Shown: piece by piece, positions 8,784-15,999 of the stretch | Layout: every line of letters begins with the position of its first letter | Numbering within the stretch: the first letter of the stretch is position 1 | The notes under the pieces: model-generated | What the model was told of the DNA's origin: nothing | The model's database searches: none | What the model saw: the letters and a program-made list of their open reading frames with translations, nothing else | Position numbers and translations under genes: made by a program | Assembly: GCA_024639645.1 (NCBI GenBank) | Contig: JAHEIB010000006.1 | Location: 1 to 33,555, forward strand | Direction of reading: 5' to 3' | DNA: 33,555 nucleotides | Source of the DNA: Deltaproteobacteria bacterium | GTDB taxonomy: Bacteria; Desulfobacterota; Desulfobacteria; Desulfobacterales; B30-G6

Positions 8784-9323
8784 ATGAAAGCAGCGCCTAC
8801 ACAGATGCAGACCCAAAGGCATTTATACGCAGTACCGAGGGATTTACAATGGCCGGAAAGAATGAAAATGCAGTCCATGACCTATCTGAAGAAATATGAC
8901 AGCTGCACCCAGAGCATCCTGTGGTCTTTCATGGAGGCGTTGGGTATGGAAAACCGCATGGTGCTGCGTGCCGGCGGTGCCATGCAGGGAGGAATGATGA
9001 GTTCGATGACCTGCGGTGTGCATACAGCGAGTCTTATGATTCTGGGCCTGCTGGTGGGCAGGGAAAAGCTTGCGTCCGGGCTTGACGGCATGATGCCGAT
9101 CATTATGCCGGCTCAGCGCATGGTAAGAACACTGACCGAAGGTATCGGGGGGCATTCATGCTTTGAAATGACCGGTGTGGATTTCACGGATCTCGAAGCG
9201 GCCATGATCTATAAAATGTCCGACGATCACGAAAAGTGTGTGGAGCGTGTGGGTAATGGTGCACGAATCATTGCAGAATTGCTTCAAGATTTGGATAGAA
9301 AGGGAGAACTTTTCAGGGTTTGA
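8784..9323 (+). CDS. C_GCAxxG_C_C family redox protein
   Basis: A 179-residue protein resembling the C_GCAxxG_C_C family (putative redox-active membrane-associated proteins of anaerobes). A first Cys in SCTQSILWSFMEALGM is followed by the glycine-rich GGAMQGGMMSSMTCGVHTASLMILGLLVG, where the usual CGA appears as TCG, then single Cys residues in GHSCFEMTG and HEKCVERVG. The four spaced cysteines suggest a cluster or disulfide site; the biochemical role of the family is not known to me. ATG 8784 is seven bases after AAGGAG (8771-8776); GTG 8781 is too close. Its last 11 bases overlap the end of the convergent mltD-like gene. It is very likely controlled by the ArsR-type regulator upstream. Confidence 0.72.
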   Translation: MKAAPTQMQTQRHLYAVPRDLQWPERMKMQSMTYLKKYDSCTQSILWSFMEALGMENRMVLRAGGAMQGGMMSSMTCGVHTASLMILGLLVGREKLASGLDGMMPIIMPAQRMVRTLTEGIGGHSCFEMTGVDFTDLEAAMIYKMSDDHEKCVERVGNGARIIAELLQDLDRKGELFRV

Positions 9324-10425
9324 AAGTAGCTCGATTTATAATCAGGCGGTCGCCCGGATGAATAGGGCGCTGAAGATCAAGGCGGTTCCAGATAATGAGG
9401 GCTGCCAATGGAACACCGAACCTGTCGGCAATGACAGAAAGATTGTCCCCTTCTTTGACGATATAGATTTTTTCCTCCCGGGTGGCAGCATACTTTTTTT
9501 CTAGGTTCGCATATCTTTTTTGGAAACCCTTTGAGGACCCCCTGGGTACAAGAATCGTATGTTCCCCCTTGGCAAGATAGTGGCCTCGAAGTTCAGGATT
9601 CAGGTCCTTAATCGTTTTGAAATGTGTCTTTGCCGCCTGGGCAAGAATCCGTATAGGGGTTTCCTGAGAACAGACCACCTGGGCTTGCTCAAAGGAAAGC
9701 GGTGGATAAGCATCTTTTTTCGTCATGCTGAAACCGTAGGTTTCCGGATCTGAAAAAATCAGCTTTACTGAATGAATACGAAAGAGATATCGCTGTGTTT
9801 CAAGGGGAAGATACAGCTTGTAATAGTTATTCGTGCCCTGTTCCATTATTTCGGCCATGAGGCCGCCTTCGCCCATATTGTATGCGGCAGCGGCAAGGGT
9901 CCACGACCCAAAATCTTGGTGAAGCTGTTTCAAATACCGAATCGCTGCTGCTGTTGAGGCAAAAATGTTTCGGCGCTCATCCACGTATTTGTCGACAACC
10001 AGTCCGTATTTCCGAGCGGTGGCACGTGTAAACTGCCAAAAGCCGATGGCCCCTTTTCTTGAACCGGCATGGGGCCGTAAGGCGCTCTCGGCAACGGCGA
10101 TATATTTGAGATCGTCCGGCAGACCGTTTTCTTCCAACATTTTTTCTATGTGAGGGAGATAGCGGTGGGAGCGCTTCAGCCAGAGAATCACCTGTGGTCG
10201 ATCCCAGAGGGAAAGCAAAAGCTCTTTTTCAAATCGCTCCCGGATTTCCTGAATTTTGACGGGGACTTCTTCATTACAAAACTTAAGAGAATCGTCTATC
10301 TTCAGAGACGACACAAGAGAGGGATAATCCCCTGATACCTTCTCATCAGCATAGGTGAACAGGGGATTTGCCAATCCCATAAAGATCCCCATCAGGGCTA
10401 AACAACGAAGAAAAGAAATATTCAT
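9313..10425 (-). CDS. mltD: membrane-bound lytic murein transglycosylase with one LysM (MltD-like)
   Basis: A 370-residue exported peptidoglycan lyase. Residues 1-26 form a signal peptide (hydrophobic CLALMGIFMGLANPLF, then YADE); no lipobox Cys is evident. The transglycosylase domain carries the catalytic Glu (E113 in YIAVAESALRPH), the GAIGFWQFTRATARKYGL motif and AAAAYNMGEGG. A single LysM repeat lies at about 325-368 (YIVKEGDNLSVIADRFGVP to HPGDRLII). It cleaves glycan strands to 1,6-anhydro-MurNAc in the periplasm. E. coli MltD has two LysM repeats; this one has one. It starts 14 bases after the slyD stop on the same strand, so the two are likely cotranscribed. Confidence 0.88.
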   Translation of the reverse strand: MNISFLRCLALMGIFMGLANPLFTYADEKVSGDYPSLVSSLKIDDSLKFCNEEVPVKIQEIRERFEKELLLSLWDRPQVILWLKRSHRYLPHIEKMLEENGLPDDLKYIAVAESALRPHAGSRKGAIGFWQFTRATARKYGLVVDKYVDERRNIFASTAAAIRYLKQLHQDFGSWTLAAAAYNMGEGGLMAEIMEQGTNNYYKLYLPLETQRYLFRIHSVKLIFSDPETYGFSMTKKDAYPPLSFEQAQVVCSQETPIRILAQAAKTHFKTIKDLNPELRGHYLAKGEHTILVPRGSSKGFQKRYANLEKKYAATREEKIYIVKEGDNLSVIADRFGVPLAALIIWNRLDLQRPIHPGDRLIINRATFKP

Positions 10426-10439
10426 GGATTGTCGGTCTT

Positions 10440-10949
10440 TCAGCAGCAGCCGGAATCACCGCAACCACAACCACCATCAAAAGAGCTGCAATTGCATCCA
10501 TCAATTGGTTGAACCGCGGTTTCGCTGATACCCAACACCTGCACTGCAAAGGTAAGAGATTCGCCTGCCAGGGGGTGGTTGAGATCAAAAAAAACGGTTT
10601 CGTCATCCATACGATCTACCCGGGCAGGGATTTGCTGGCCATCTGGATTGGTTAACGCAAGGATCTGGTCCACCTCGGGTTCCATTCCCTGGGGGATTTC
10701 AGACCTGGGGAAATCATAGGTGCGGCTATCGTCACGATGGCCATACGCCTCTTCCGGAGAAAGGGTAAAGGTTTTACTCTCGTTTAGGGTCATACCCATG
10801 AGGGCGGATTCAAACCCGGGAATCATATTACCGGCCCCCATGTGAACTTCCAGAGGTTCACGGTCTTTGCTACTATCGAACACTTCGCCACTTTCCAGCG
10901 TACCTGTGTAATCGACACTTACATACAATCCATTTTCAACTTTTTGCAT
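10440..10949 (-). CDS. slyD: FKBP-type peptidyl-prolyl isomerase SlyD with Cys-rich tail
   Basis: A 169-residue SlyD-type chaperone and proline isomerase. The FKBP domain opens VSVDYTGTLESGEVFDSS and has GAGNMIPGFESALMGM; the inserted IF domain follows (SPEEAYGHRDDSRTYDFPRSEIP to DLNHPLAGESL). The tail CNCSSFDGGCGCGDSGCC carries six cysteines and replaces the His-rich metal-binding tail of E. coli SlyD; Ni2+ or Zn2+ binding is inferred. It acts in the cytoplasm on folding and possibly metal delivery. ATG 10949 is preceded by AAAGGAG at about seven bases. mltD follows 14 bases downstream. Confidence 0.9.
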   Translation of the reverse strand: MQKVENGLYVSVDYTGTLESGEVFDSSKDREPLEVHMGAGNMIPGFESALMGMTLNESKTFTLSPEEAYGHRDDSRTYDFPRSEIPQGMEPEVDQILALTNPDGQQIPARVDRMDDETVFFDLNHPLAGESLTFAVQVLGISETAVQPIDGCNCSSFDGGCGCGDSGCC

Positions 10950-11087
10950 TGCGAACTCCTTTGGCTGGAATAACTATTTTAAGTAACATGGGGAACAAAA
11001 CCCATAAAGTCAAGGCAGTTGCTATTTTTTATCCAAAGAGGCTGTAAAGCGCATCCAATAGTTTTGATCATATGACCATAATAGTTC

Positions 11088-11116
11088 TTGACGTGCCGCT
11101 GAACGCGCTCTATGTT
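11088..11116 (+). promoter_or_regulatory. candidate promoter of the DUF5320-like gene
   Basis: TTGACG (11088-11093) and TATGTT (11111-11116) with 17-base spacing. The palindrome at 11117-11132 starts right after the -10 box, where a repressor would block the transcript start. Confidence 0.5.
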
Positions 11117-11132
11117 ATGGGCAAATGCCCAT
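11117..11132. promoter_or_regulatory. operator-like palindrome ATGGGCA-AA-TGCCCAT
   Basis: Perfect 7-2-7 palindrome immediately downstream of the -10 box and about 73 bases ahead of the start codon. From memory, similar GGGCA-TGCCC palindromes precede NifX/DUF134-type operons in sulfate reducers; this is not verified here. Confidence 0.6.
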
Positions 11133-11205
11133 AAAGGCGTGATCATATGTCCAGACCCAAGAAACCGCGTTTCATATCTGATTTAAAAGAAAGGAGGTGA
11201 GCAAT

Positions 11206-11418
11206 ATGCCACGAAGAGACGGTACCGGCAGGGACGGACAGGGTCGGAGAACAGGCAGAGGCCAGGGACCCTGCGGAGGCAACAGTCAAGAGCCCCAGGA
11301 TCAGAAAATTAGAGGCGGACGTCGTGGCACCGGCCAAGGTAGAGGGCGTGCCGGTGGCCGAGGCCAGGGTCAGGGCCGTGACGTTGGCCAGAGAAAAGGA
11401 AAGACCAACAACGGCTGA
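11206..11418 (+). CDS. small Gly/Arg/Gln-rich protein, DUF5320-like
   Basis: A 70-residue protein beginning MPRRDGTGRDGQGRRTGRGQ, which matches the start of DUF5320 proteins (MPRGDGTGPxGxGPxTGRG), followed by GPCGG and then Gly/Arg/Gln-rich low-complexity sequence. ATG 11206 follows AAGGAGG (11191-11197) by eight bases. DUF5320 genes usually sit beside NifX-like and Mrp-type ATPase genes in anaerobes; none is here, and a miniature element begins 28 bases after the stop, so this may be the remnant first gene of a longer operon. Function is unknown to me. Arg has replaced several of the usual Pro/Met residues. Confidence 0.65.
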   Translation: MPRRDGTGRDGQGRRTGRGQGPCGGNSQEPQDQKIRGGRRGTGQGRGRAGGRGQGQGRDVGQRKGKTNNG

Positions 11419-11446
11419 ACATTTCATGAACAAAAGGGGGAAAGAC

Positions 11447-11588
11447 TATAACCCATCTCAAAAAAAATTAGGGTTTATGGCAAGGCGCTGGGCCGCGAAA
11501 AAGCGGAGCATACACGTAGTATGTGAGCATTTTGAGCTGTTCCGCAACGCCGCCAGAGGCACTCAGATTTATTTTGAGATAGGTTCTA
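11447..11588. mobile_element. miniature inverted-repeat element, TA-flanked
   Basis: A 142-bp sequence with imperfect 17-base terminal inverted repeats (15/17 identical): TATAACCCATCTCAAAA (11447-11463) and the reverse complement of 11572-11588. Both ends carry TA, as in insertion at a TA target (IS630/mariner style). The interior folds locally (CCGC-GAAAAA-GCGG near 11493-11506; CATAC-ACGTA-GTATG near 11510-11524) and has no credible coding frame. The right end runs into strong hairpins at 11590-11645. Confidence 0.55.
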
Positions 11589-11589
11589 A

Positions 11590-11645
11590 GGAGACGGCGC
11601 GTCTCCGCAAGTTCAGGTTCGGAACCGCGTGCCGAGCACGCGGTT
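11590..11645. repeat. pair of strong GC hairpins beside the miniature element
   Basis: GGAGACG-GCG-CGTCTCC (11590-11606) and AACCGCGTGC-CGA-GCACGCGGTT (11623-11645), perfect stems of 7 and 10 base pairs with three-base loops. No T run follows, so they do not look like simple terminators; they may be part of a larger palindromic repeat. Confidence 0.6.
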
Positions 11646-11678
11646 TGTAGAACAATCAATCAATAAAATCTTTACCAA

Positions 11679-11736
11679 TAAGATTCCCTGCAGGTTTTGT
11701 GATTCGGCATTGCTGCGCATGCTGCAGGGAATCTTA
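11679..11736. repeat. 15-bp perfect inverted repeat upstream of trkH
   Basis: TAAGATTCCCTGCAG (11679-11693) and its exact reverse complement (11722-11736) enclose a 28-base loop that holds GCATTGCTGCGCATGC. It lies about 100 bases before the trkH start. It may be a palindromic repeat or a recombination remnant. There is no adjacent T run. Confidence 0.65.
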
Positions 11737-11836
11737 AACGATGACTTTTGATTTTTCCTTGGTTTTAGTGTAAACAGGAAGACTGTTACCTAATTGGGTG
11801 TTTCAATTTAGGTGTCAATTTCTTTCTGAGCCGCTT

Positions 11837-13294
11837 ATGAATTTTGCATCCATCGCAAATGTCCTGGGAAAATTGCTGATCGTTACAGGTTGTTCTATGG
11901 TACTGCCATTGGCCTGTTCCATTTATTACAGGGAAAACGATCTGTTCTCCCTTTTAATCTCCGGTTTTATTACCCTTTTGTTGGGATGGCCCCTGTGGTG
12001 GTTTTTTCGAAGACACTATGAACTGAACATCAAAGACGGTTTTTTTATTGCCGTATTTGGATGGATTCTGATTTCCGCAGTGTCGGGACTGCCATTCATG
12101 TTTCACGGCTCCATTCCTTCATTTACCGATGCTTTTTTTGAAATGATGTCCGGGTATACCACCAGTGGCGCAACGATTCTGAGGGATATTGAAATTGTCC
12201 CGCACGGCTTACTCTTCTGGCGGAGCCAAACCCATTTGCTGGGTGGCATGGGGTTTCTAACCCTGACCGTTATCTTTCTTCCCCATGGCATGGGTGGCGT
12301 GCGTATTTTTCGCGCTGAATCGAGCCCCGGCCAGGTAATTACCAAAGAAAAATTCATGCCCCGCAACCGAGATACCATGATCTGGCTCTGGGGCATATAC
12401 CTTACCTTGAATGTCCTGGAAACGACCTTGTTATGTTTTGGCGGCATGTCCCTTTTCGATTCGTTGTGCCATTCTTTCGGGACGGTATCGACATCGGGAT
12501 ACTCGCCAAAAAATGCCAGTATCGGACATTATGACAGCGCTTATTTTGATTGGGTGATTACCATCTTCATGTTCTTTGGCGGCATGACCTTTATGTTGTT
12601 CTACCATATGGTCAAAGGGGAATGGAAGGTTATCAGAATAAACACCGAATTCCGCTGGTATGTGGGTTTTTTGCTCTTTTTCTGTGGCATGGTGGCATGG
12701 ATATTATGGAAAGAAGGAACTTACAGCAGTCTGGAGGATTCCATACGATACGGCACATTTCAAATTGTGTCCCTCCTGACCACAACCGGATTCACCACTG
12801 CCGATTATGAAAAATGGCCCCAGGCAGCACAAATGTTTCTCTATGCATCCTGTTTTATCGGTGCCTGCGCCGGATCAACCACCAGCGGTATCAAAGTGGT
12901 CCATTATGTCATTGTCTGGAAATACATGGTGGCATCTATAAAAAAAATATTTTTTCAACCCATGTCAGTGGTCACCGTCCGCCTGAACCGCCGACCTATC
13001 GACCGCCTTATTATCGACCTGGCCATATGCTATTTTATTGTTAATATTTTTCTTGTTTTCGGCGGTGGTTGCTTCATGGTGCTGGTGGACGACATGGATT
13101 ATGTCACCGGCATGAGCTCCGTTATCGCCACACTGATGAATATCGGCCCAGGATTCGGCAGCATCGGCCCCTCTGAAAACTATGCTCACATTTCTGTTAT
13201 TGGGAAGTGGTTTCTGTCCTGGAATATGTTGGTGGGCAGGCTGGAGATGTTCTCGGCCCTGGTGATATTTTACCCATCCTTCTGGAAAAAATAA
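11837..13294 (+). CDS. trkH: potassium uptake channel subunit TrkH
   Basis: A 485-residue polytopic inner-membrane protein with the four pore loops of the TrkH/KtrB family: GYTTSGATI, GTVSTSGYS, LTTTGFTTADY and MNIGPGFGSIGP. Each provides one part of the K+ selectivity filter. GACAGSTTSGIKVVH between them is another TrkH signature. It takes up K+ together with a TrkA gating ring, and the matching TrkA is encoded tail-to-tail downstream. ATG 11837 (MNFASIANVLGKLLIVTG) matches the usual N-terminus better than GTG 11798; neither has a strong ribosome-binding site. Confidence 0.9.
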   Translation: MNFASIANVLGKLLIVTGCSMVLPLACSIYYRENDLFSLLISGFITLLLGWPLWWFFRRHYELNIKDGFFIAVFGWILISAVSGLPFMFHGSIPSFTDAFFEMMSGYTTSGATILRDIEIVPHGLLFWRSQTHLLGGMGFLTLTVIFLPHGMGGVRIFRAESSPGQVITKEKFMPRNRDTMIWLWGIYLTLNVLETTLLCFGGMSLFDSLCHSFGTVSTSGYSPKNASIGHYDSAYFDWVITIFMFFGGMTFMLFYHMVKGEWKVIRINTEFRWYVGFLLFFCGMVAWILWKEGTYSSLEDSIRYGTFQIVSLLTTTGFTTADYEKWPQAAQMFLYASCFIGACAGSTTSGIKVVHYVIVWKYMVASIKKIFFQPMSVVTVRLNRRPIDRLIIDLAICYFIVNIFLVFGGGCFMVLVDDMDYVTGMSSVIATLMNIGPGFGSIGPSENYAHISVIGKWFLSWNMLVGRLEMFSALVIFYPSFWKK

Positions 13295-13333
13295 GTCTAT
13301 CTCTGCAATTGCTCAACGTAGGTCTTATTTTTT
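13286..13333. terminator. possible bidirectional terminator between trkH and trkA
   Basis: AAAAAATAAG (13286-13295) and CTTATTTTTT (13324-13333) form a perfect 10-base inverted repeat with a 28-base loop that includes the stop codons of both convergent genes. The stem is almost all A/T, so the call is tentative. Confidence 0.4.
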
Positions 13334-14737
13334 GGCAAAGAACAACTGCTGCACATCCTTTAAAGACAGAGACTTGCACACAACGATGGCCCGCTCATTA
13401 TCCTGGATTCGGGTGTCGCCCACGGCGATCTGCCATTTTTCATCGCGAAAAATAGCACCGATGATAATCTTTCCATAATAAGAGGGATCCAATTTGGACA
13501 GGGGTTTGCGGGTAACGGGCGCGTTGGGTTCGGCCACGATTTCCACCATTTCAGCATCAGAGCCATGTAGATGTGCTACGGACAAGAGTTGGCCCATTCG
13601 AATGAATTTCAGAATTTCGTTGCCGGCCAGTATTTTCTTGTTTAATGCTATATCCGATCCCATGGTGGCTGCCAGCACCAGGTAGTCTTCTTTATTGACC
13701 AGGCAGATGGATTTTCTTTGGCGGGACTTTTCTTCAAAGTCTTTTTCATGCATAAGGTGCTTTGCCAGCAGACAGGTCATGATATTGGTCTCATTATCCC
13801 CGGTTGCGGTGATAAACGTGTCCATATCCATGAGACCGGCCATCTGGAGGACATTGGCATCGGAACCATCTCCATGCAGGACCTCCGTATTTTTTAATAC
13901 AAAAGACAATTCTTCAGCCGATTTTTCTTCTTTTTCTATCAGGGTAACCTGGACGGTTTTTTCCAGTAACTGGGCAACACGATTCCCCACCAGACCACCG
14001 CCCAAGATCATCACCCGGTGACTGTGCTGCTGGCTGTCGCCGGTGAGGGACATCAGCTTCGGCAAATCCTTGGTGCCAGCCATAATAAATATCTGATCTT
14101 GAGGCAAAAGTGTGTCGTTCCCACCCGGAATGACAGTGGCGATACCCCGGGCAATGGCGACCACCCGAAATGGAAACTCATGATAGGTCTGGGAAATCTC
14201 TTTCAGCTTTTTGTGGGCCAGAGAGGATGATTCCCGGACTCGCGTGGCCATGACCTGGACCTGACTGTTGGCGATCTCGATAATATCGTTGCCGGCTCTG
14301 AGTTTGATGATCCTGACGATTTCCTGGGCCGCCAATTCTTCCGGGTGGATGATCAGGTCGATTTTCAGGTCTTCATCCGAAAGAAACGAATCTTCATTCC
14401 CGAATTCCAGGGACCGGACCCTGGCAATTTTACGTGGGATGCCAAAGCGATGGGCAATGATGGATGCCATCATGTTCACGGCATCATTGTCCGTAACGGC
14501 GATAAGGTAATCCATTTTCCCGGCATTGGCCTCACGCCAGCATTCGATGCTCATGGCATTGCCCTGCATCAGCCGGGCATCCAGGGTGCCGTCTGCCTCA
14601 CGAATCAACCGACCCTCCGACTCGATGACGGTAATGGTGTACCCTTCATGCGCCAGGCGTTTAGCCAGGTAGTATCCTACTCCCCCGAGGCCGAGGATCA
14701 AAATATTTTCTGAGATGGTGTTTTTTATTCCAAGCAT
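13325..14737 (-). CDS. trkA: Trk system potassium transporter TrkA, two RCK modules
   Basis: A 470-residue cytoplasmic regulator of TrkH. There are two tandem RCK modules: an N-terminal Rossmann fold with ILILGLGGVGYYLAKRLAHE and a ligand-closing acidic residue in TVIESEGRL, and a second starting near residue 230 with VMILGGGLVGNRVAQLLEK and TLIEKEEKS. Each is followed by an RCK-C lobe. It binds NAD(H)/ATP and gates K+ uptake. A longer frame to 14848 adds a Cys/His-containing stretch unlike TrkA, so ATG 14737 (MLGIKNTISENILIL) is chosen; the ribosome-binding site is poor. Divergent from the HdrC-like gene across a 353-bp regulatory region. Confidence 0.9.
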   Translation of the reverse strand: MLGIKNTISENILILGLGGVGYYLAKRLAHEGYTITVIESEGRLIREADGTLDARLMQGNAMSIECWREANAGKMDYLIAVTDNDAVNMMASIIAHRFGIPRKIARVRSLEFGNEDSFLSDEDLKIDLIIHPEELAAQEIVRIIKLRAGNDIIEIANSQVQVMATRVRESSSLAHKKLKEISQTYHEFPFRVVAIARGIATVIPGGNDTLLPQDQIFIMAGTKDLPKLMSLTGDSQQHSHRVMILGGGLVGNRVAQLLEKTVQVTLIEKEEKSAEELSFVLKNTEVLHGDGSDANVLQMAGLMDMDTFITATGDNETNIMTCLLAKHLMHEKDFEEKSRQRKSICLVNKEDYLVLAATMGSDIALNKKILAGNEILKFIRMGQLLSVAHLHGSDAEMVEIVAEPNAPVTRKPLSKLDPSYYGKIIIGAIFRDEKWQIAVGDTRIQDNERAIVVCKSLSLKDVQQLFFAKK

Positions 14738-14819
14738 GATGAAACCGTAAAAGACATTACTTTTTGGATCATGAAGTATAAGGAGCCGATGATTGCATGT
14801 CAAGATGATAAAAGGTGCG

Positions 14820-14830
14820 CCACATTGCGG
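14820..14830. promoter_or_regulatory. near-match to the CCACATTGTGG motif, trkA side
   Basis: CCACATTGCGG differs by one base from the perfect palindrome at 18158-18168. It lies about 83 bases upstream of the trkA start. Confidence 0.3.
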
Positions 14831-14908
14831 TTGCGGCAATAGGGTCAATACTATCGGCCATGGAGATCAAATTGAATGCTCCTGATTTATCCGACCGTTT
14901 TTTTAGTA

Positions 14909-14922
14909 TTGATTTAGATCAA
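14909..14922. promoter_or_regulatory. perfect FNR/CRP-type box TTGAT-TTAG-ATCAA
   Basis: Exact match to the FNR consensus TTGATNNNNATCAA, extended by one paired base each side (14908-14923). If centred at -41.5, transcription toward the HdrC-like gene would start near 14957, with a -10-like TATTTG around 14943-14948. It is 169 bases before that gene's ATG and 172 bases from trkA. In sulfate reducers such sites are also used by CRP/FNR relatives such as HcpR. The rest of the 14738-15090 gap shows no gene. Confidence 0.6.
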
Positions 14923-14930
14923 TTGTTGTG

Positions 14931-14941
14931 TCACAATGTGG
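14931..14941. promoter_or_regulatory. TCACAATGTGG motif shared with the DsrE/F/H-like operon
   Basis: The odd-length palindrome CACA-A-TGTG lies nine bases after the FNR-type box, and its left half also completes TTGTGTCACAA (14926-14936). The reverse complement matches 10 of 11 bases of the site at 18158-18168. Confidence 0.4.
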
Positions 14942-15090
14942 TTATTTGATGCTCCAGATCCTGCGGCACAAATAGCGCACAACCACCCCAGACCCTGATA
15001 TTTGCAGCATAGACAGGTTTGATATTCTTGTTTAGATATTAAAACATCGACAATCAGCCTGGTTATTTCGTAACATTCTTAGGATAGAAC

Positions 15091-15960
15091 ATGGGATCTT
15101 TTATCACGCCAGATGTGAATTTTGGTCGACAGATTGAACAGGCGTCACAAAGCGCGGCAAGCATGTGCTGGACCTGCGGTTCCTGTGACTTTGAGTGCCC
15201 TGTAAACATAGCCACAAATCGTCTGAGACCTCAGAAAATAGTCCGTATGGCCAATCTGGGATTGCTGGAGGATCTGCTGCATATGCCGGAAATATGGTAC
15301 TGTTTGACCTGCCGGCGTTGTATGAATGTTTGTCCAAACACCGTCAGTCCGTCCACGCTGATTGCGTTTGTACGCAACAAGACCCTTTTCAAGGGGATTG
15401 TTTCCACGGACACGTTGAGGCGGTATCATACGTTGTTTACCAAATTCCAAAGAGTTCGCTGGCATGCCGTCAATCACTGTTTCAATGAAGAATTCGAAAA
15501 TTTAACTGACCAGATGTGGCATGATTGGTTGGAACAACCGGTTCGGCCCTTGACGTCGACCATTACAAAAAAAAAATCTATTCCTATTGATAAAGATATC
15601 TGGGCTACGATGGTATCGTCCCGGTCACTGGCCTGTTTTACCTGTGGAGAATGCAGCAGTGCTTGCCCAATCATTTGTGAACGATCGGTATTTGACCCCC
15701 GGGTACTGTTTCGCATGATCAATCTTGGAATGGTCGATGAGTTGATGCGGTCTCCTTCCATCTGGTTGTGTATCGACTGCGGCAGATGTACGAATTCCTG
15801 CAGTCAGCTTGTGGATGGCCGCCAGTTACTCAATCAGGTTAAGGAACTGGCGACTCTCTGGGGTGTGTTGGATATTGACTTTAATCTGCGCGTTGAACAT
15901 GCCAATCAGGCCATATACAAATATTTTCTTAATGAAATTGATCAGTTGTTTGGTTTGTAA
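15091..15960 (+). CDS. tandem-duplicated HdrC-like iron-sulfur protein
   Basis: A 289-residue protein made of two heterodisulfide-reductase-C-like modules. Module 1 has CWTCGSCDFECP (C26-C36) and CLTCRRCMNVCP (C71-C81); module 2 has CFTCGECSSACP (C182-C192) and CIDCGRCTNSCS (C227-C237). That predicts four [4Fe-4S] clusters. First-Cys spacing within a module is exactly 45 residues in both, and the linkers align (MANLGLLEDLL / MINLGMVDELM), so the modules arose by internal duplication; the final cluster has CS in place of CP. No membrane segment is visible. It probably wires electrons between Hdr/Qmo-type partners, yet no HdrA or HdrB gene is adjacent. It has an FNR-type box upstream. Confidence 0.78.
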   Translation: MGSFITPDVNFGRQIEQASQSAASMCWTCGSCDFECPVNIATNRLRPQKIVRMANLGLLEDLLHMPEIWYCLTCRRCMNVCPNTVSPSTLIAFVRNKTLFKGIVSTDTLRRYHTLFTKFQRVRWHAVNHCFNEEFENLTDQMWHDWLEQPVRPLTSTITKKKSIPIDKDIWATMVSSRSLACFTCGECSSACPIICERSVFDPRVLFRMINLGMVDELMRSPSIWLCIDCGRCTNSCSQLVDGRQLLNQVKELATLWGVLDIDFNLRVEHANQAIYKYFLNEIDQLFGL

Positions 15961-15999
15961 TACCCTCATTTCTTAAACCTGAAAACAGGGGAGATTAAT

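Larger units (their letters stand above)
11065..11153. repeat. 14-base direct repeats flanking the DUF5320-like promoter
   Basis: TGATCATATGACCA (11065-11078) recurs as TGATCATATGTCCA (11140-11153), one mismatch, 75 bases apart. They bracket the promoter and the palindrome at 11117. Each contains the near-palindromic core TCATATGA/T, so they may be regulator sites. Confidence 0.45.

Noticed and set aside
11324-11650. A 108-residue plus-strand frame
   Set aside because: It runs out of frame through the DUF5320-like gene and then through the miniature element and hairpins; no ribosome-binding site and no family resemblance.
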